Shown here: in pieces, positions 61,901-64,000 of the stretch
Layout: every line of letters begins with the position of its first letter
How positions within the stretch are numbered: the first letter of the stretch is position 1
Assembly (NCBI GenBank): GCA_035041965.1
Contig: JAPYMA010002480.1
Coordinates: 1-64,000, forward strand
Source of the DNA: Anisakis pegreffii
Lineage: Eukaryota; Nematoda; Chromadorea; Rhabditida; Anisakidae
DNA length: 64,000 nucleotides
Direction of reading: 5' to 3'
Position numbers and translations under genes: made by a program
The notes under the pieces: generated by a model
Told to the model about the DNA's origin: nothing
The model's database searches: none
The model's input: the letters and a program-made list of their open reading frames with translations, nothing else

Positions 61901-63973
61901 TGTTCCAATTCCAATTGAAATATCAGTTTTTGTGAAAATCTTTTGAAATTCAATAAGCCATAAATCATGTTTTATCAGTGAATTCAGTTGATTCTAGTTA
62001 CAAAATTATTCAGCGTGGACTGAAGAAGTCATTATATATATCATAAATTCTCGAGTGCAATTTGAATATTGTCCAAGAATTTTGAAGGATAATATAAGAT
62101 ATAAGCATGAATTGGATGATTTATTGAGTACGTTTGACCGATAGACCAAAAGATCTTTCTCGATAGTGATGAGCAAACAGCAAACAAGATGGCAAACAAA
62201 CAATGAGCATCGTGTAATTTGGGAGGGTTTGGTTTTGAGTAGTAATATGACCAAACGAAAAACGTCTTAAAACTGAACTGATTTATTTTGGCTTACTATT
62301 TGGTTGATTACTGACAAATAAAGCGTTTCAAGCAGTCAACTCAATCCAAGTGAGAGATATTTCGCTCTCATTTGTCACTGAAATCAATTCAAAGATGAAC
62401 TGCAAATGAAGAATTAATTCATCATTTGTATTTGCATACAACGCATATCGCGCTCAGAAACAATTCATCAAATGCCTTCTTTGCTTCATATCTCAGCCCT
62501 CCATTGCATAATCTTTTCTGTTCTCTTCCTCTATCTTTCAATATATGCTCATTTCAAACAGATCAGTGTGTGATCTGATACACCAGATTTGTGACTGTAA
62601 AGGCTGATCAATCCGTGAACAATTCAAACATCTTTTCATAGCGATTTATTTTGGATTCAACTGAAATTTCAATTTTCGCAAAGATCTACTGAAATTTGGA
62701 ATGGTAGCAATAAATCATGATTTGTGAGCGGACTGAACCGACCCCATCTGGTGTCGCTTAGGGCTCTACTGGTGATGTTGAAGCCACAAAAATTTCTAAA
62801 ATAACAGCACTTCCACTGAAAAATGTTGTGAAGGATTGCATTGCATTGCATATTCGACAAAGAATGACCAATAGGGCACCATCGAGACATTTTCGAATGG
62901 ATACCATTCATGGGCTAGAGAAACCGCAGAAGATGAAATCTAATAAATCCTCACCTGTATCGGTCGATCGTAGGAGATGCTGCTCCATTCGATGCTGAAA
63001 AATTGCAATATCTTAAAATTTTTAGCACGTTTATTTTCTTGCAATCATTCAAGAATAAAACGACTGTTACTAATCCAATCGCAATAGGGGTCTGCAAGTG
63101 ACACTAAAGATCATATCCAAAGATGTTTCATGGTTGTGCTATATGCCTCATGATCAGTGCCGCGCGTAAGTATTCTCGTAAGAGTCGTCATATTTTATCT
63201 TATTGTTAATGTTTATACGAAATTAAGTGCTAATGATTCGATAATTTGAACTCCTGCTGAGCTATCTATGATTAATATATGCAAATTTTCGCTGTTGAGC
63301 AATTGCACGGAAATAATTTCTAATGTGATCAACGTTGTCCAAATATGAGATCACGCTCAATAAGGGCGGTGGTGCATGATCGCATACTATGGAAAGATAT
63401 TTGTGCAGCTAATGTTCACAAATTTACTGCTTCGTACTGGAAACCTCCTTGATGAACTTGAAGGCTCAGTAGTGTTGACGAGCTGAAGATTAACTCAAAA
63501 TCGCTCCTGACTGAAGCACAGGTAGCTAGCTACCTGTACTACTTTAATGACATTTAGCCTCATGTTTTTACTTCAACAATACCCACTTGGTATGAAGTCC
63601 TCGGGACATTTCACTCCCGCATAACATGGCTGCTGTTGTTCAGGAATTTCGAGTGTATTGCAAACTGTTCGATCGATTCGTTCGCCTTCTTGCTGACATT
63701 CAATCTTAATGCGACGTAGATTAATGGAAAATTATCCCATACTTAACGAAAACACTTGATAAAGTAACGGAAACGAATTATTTGAGATCGAAAAATTTGC
63801 ATGGACCTTCGTTGTGGTAGGAAAAATCATTCTAAAACATAGGACTGACTATGTTGATAGGTGGAACTCACCAGACGACTGCGAATTCCCTTGCCACAAG
63901 TAACCGAACATGCTGTCCAATCACCAGTGACCCATTTCGGACATTCACGTCGACCACATTTTCTCATTGTTAC
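46955..63973 (-). CDS. madd-4-like: MADD-4/punctin-like ADAMTSL protein, TSP1 repeats plus Ig domain; 5' end outside window
   Basis: A secreted matrix organiser; C. elegans MADD-4 clusters acetylcholine and GABA-A receptors at neuromuscular junctions. Upstream exons: 63872-63973, 63583-63704, 62955-62994. Shared exons, all in phase: 55341-55442, 54008-54138, 53754-53939, 53253-53389, 52976-53032, 52439-52573, 52098-52260, 51772-51914, 51562-51637, 51330-51466, 51027-51128, 50132-50200, 49691-49843, 48866-49007, 47381-47454, 46955-47191. The shared part holds TSP1 repeats (WGPCSTTCGPG, WTTCSASCLGG, MSDCSHTCGGG, WSQCSATCGAG), an Ig domain (VKCPV, IIWTKDG, DAGVYACYAG), then three more (WSNCSQHECGR, WTTCSSSRCIR, WGHCSRTCGDGG). 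The upstream exons add WTACSVTCGKG and flanking cysteines. Four TSP1-Ig-three TSP1 suits the punctin layout as I recall it. No PLAC domain is seen; the tail is tryptophan-rich. One link is unresolved: exon 62955 ends in phase 0, whereas exon 55442 needs phase 2, so a long-form exon is missing. Confidence 0.88.
47911..48118 (-). CDS. Unassigned hydrophobic open frame inside a MADD-4-like intron
   Basis: A minus-strand frame follows an ATTTAG acceptor-like site and encodes a strongly hydrophobic stretch of about 27 residues (FMCITSFVVLFTISICIVIG within it), then a polar tail to a stop. It lies in the intron between exons 48866 and 47454. It could be an exon of a small membrane protein, an alternative 3' exon, or chance; TTC/ATT-rich DNA readily encodes hydrophobic runs. 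No partner exon was found. Confidence 0.2.
51300..51322. repeat. Perfect 10-bp inverted repeat beside the Ig-exon splice donor
   Basis: CATTTGAAAT and its complement ATTTCAAATG are separated by three bases. On the transcribed strand the hairpin would start about seven bases inside the intron that follows the second Ig exon (donor edge at 51330). Chance occurrence in AT-rich DNA is possible; any effect on splicing is speculative. Confidence 0.6.
55443..58717. other. Intron of the MADD-4-like gene, nothing further recognised
   Basis: This separates the short-form first exon from the first shared exon. Open frames such as 55996-56469 (plus) have no motif. An undetected small exon belonging to the long isoform could lie here or in 58813-62954. 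Confidence 0.4.
58718..58812 (-). other. madd-4-like: Alternative first coding exon (signal peptide) for a short MADD-4-like isoform
   Basis: On the minus strand an ATG at 58812 opens MCTSERAVWL followed by a hydrophobic core IQLLAIAILQTAFAA and a small-residue cleavage site. The exon ends at AACTT before GTAAGT, in phase 2. This joins exactly the one-base overhang of exon 55341-55442. The resulting short form is 712 residues and starts just before the first shared TSP1 repeat. C. elegans madd-4 produces long and short isoforms from separate promoters, so an internal promoter just upstream (above 58812) is expected. The promoter itself was not identified. Confidence 0.72.
58813..62954. other. 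Large intron / probable internal promoter region of the MADD-4-like gene
   Basis: No TSP1 exon or other gene was recognised in these 4.1 kb. The stretch just above 58812 should contain the start region for the short isoform. The missing long-isoform exon, which must begin in phase 0 and leave two bases, may also be here. AT-rich short frames only. Confidence 0.4.
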
Positions 63974-64000
63974 CTATAAATTATCCAGCAATTCTTATTT

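Noticed and set aside
1..64000. CRISPR arrays, operons with Shine-Dalgarno sites, bacterial defence systems
   Set aside because: The window is spliced animal DNA; no regularly spaced repeats or prokaryotic gene organisation are present.

Overview
This is an intron-rich eukaryotic window and almost certainly a nematode genome. No long single-exon genes are seen. Coding sequence is cut into many short exons whose GT-AG junctions I could phase by hand. The recognisable proteins match nematode repertoires: a long DPY-26-type kleisin, a TPM/DUF477 membrane protein of the MOLO-1 type, and a MADD-4/punctin-type ADAMTS-like protein with two apparent starts. The base composition is AT-rich and the intergenic distances are large. 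I cannot name the species; a large-genome parasitic nematode is only a guess.

Layout. 1-2335: no gene seen. 2336-10631 (+): condensin I kleisin CAP-H/Barren, 26 exons, about 1218 residues, reconstructed start to stop. 10632-20351: mostly non-coding, with weak candidates at 12.6-14.1 kb (-), 18.5-18.7 kb (-) and 19.3-20.1 kb (+, a small secreted peptide). 20352-23733 (-): TPM-domain single-pass membrane protein, complete except for its 5' exon(s). 23.7-40.3 kb: a long gene-poor stretch holding a Merlin-type (IS1595/ISXO2-like) transposase relic at about 36.8-37.0 kb and part of a short repeat at 37.8 kb. 40301-43621 (+): a SAXO-family microtubule-binding protein, nine exons, 365 residues, with a 106-bp terminal-inverted-repeat element in its first intron; the element carries a tRNA-like T-arm/B-box. 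43.6-46.9 kb: no gene seen. 46955 to the right edge (-): a MADD-4/punctin-like extracellular protein with thrombospondin type 1 repeats and one Ig domain. Two 5' modules are visible: upstream TSP1 exons at 62.9-64.0 kb, and an internal signal-peptide exon at 58.7-58.8 kb that splices in phase into the shared part to give a 712-residue short form.

Links between genes. In C. elegans, MADD-4 clusters acetylcholine and GABA receptors at neuromuscular junctions and MOLO-1 modulates the levamisole acetylcholine receptor, so two genes here may relate to cholinergic synapses. This follows from family assignment only; the TPM family has several nematode paralogues. The kleisin (chromosome condensation) and SAXO (axonemal or ciliary microtubules) are unrelated to that theme. 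Exon boundaries are hand-derived from sequence and phase, with no transcript evidence.
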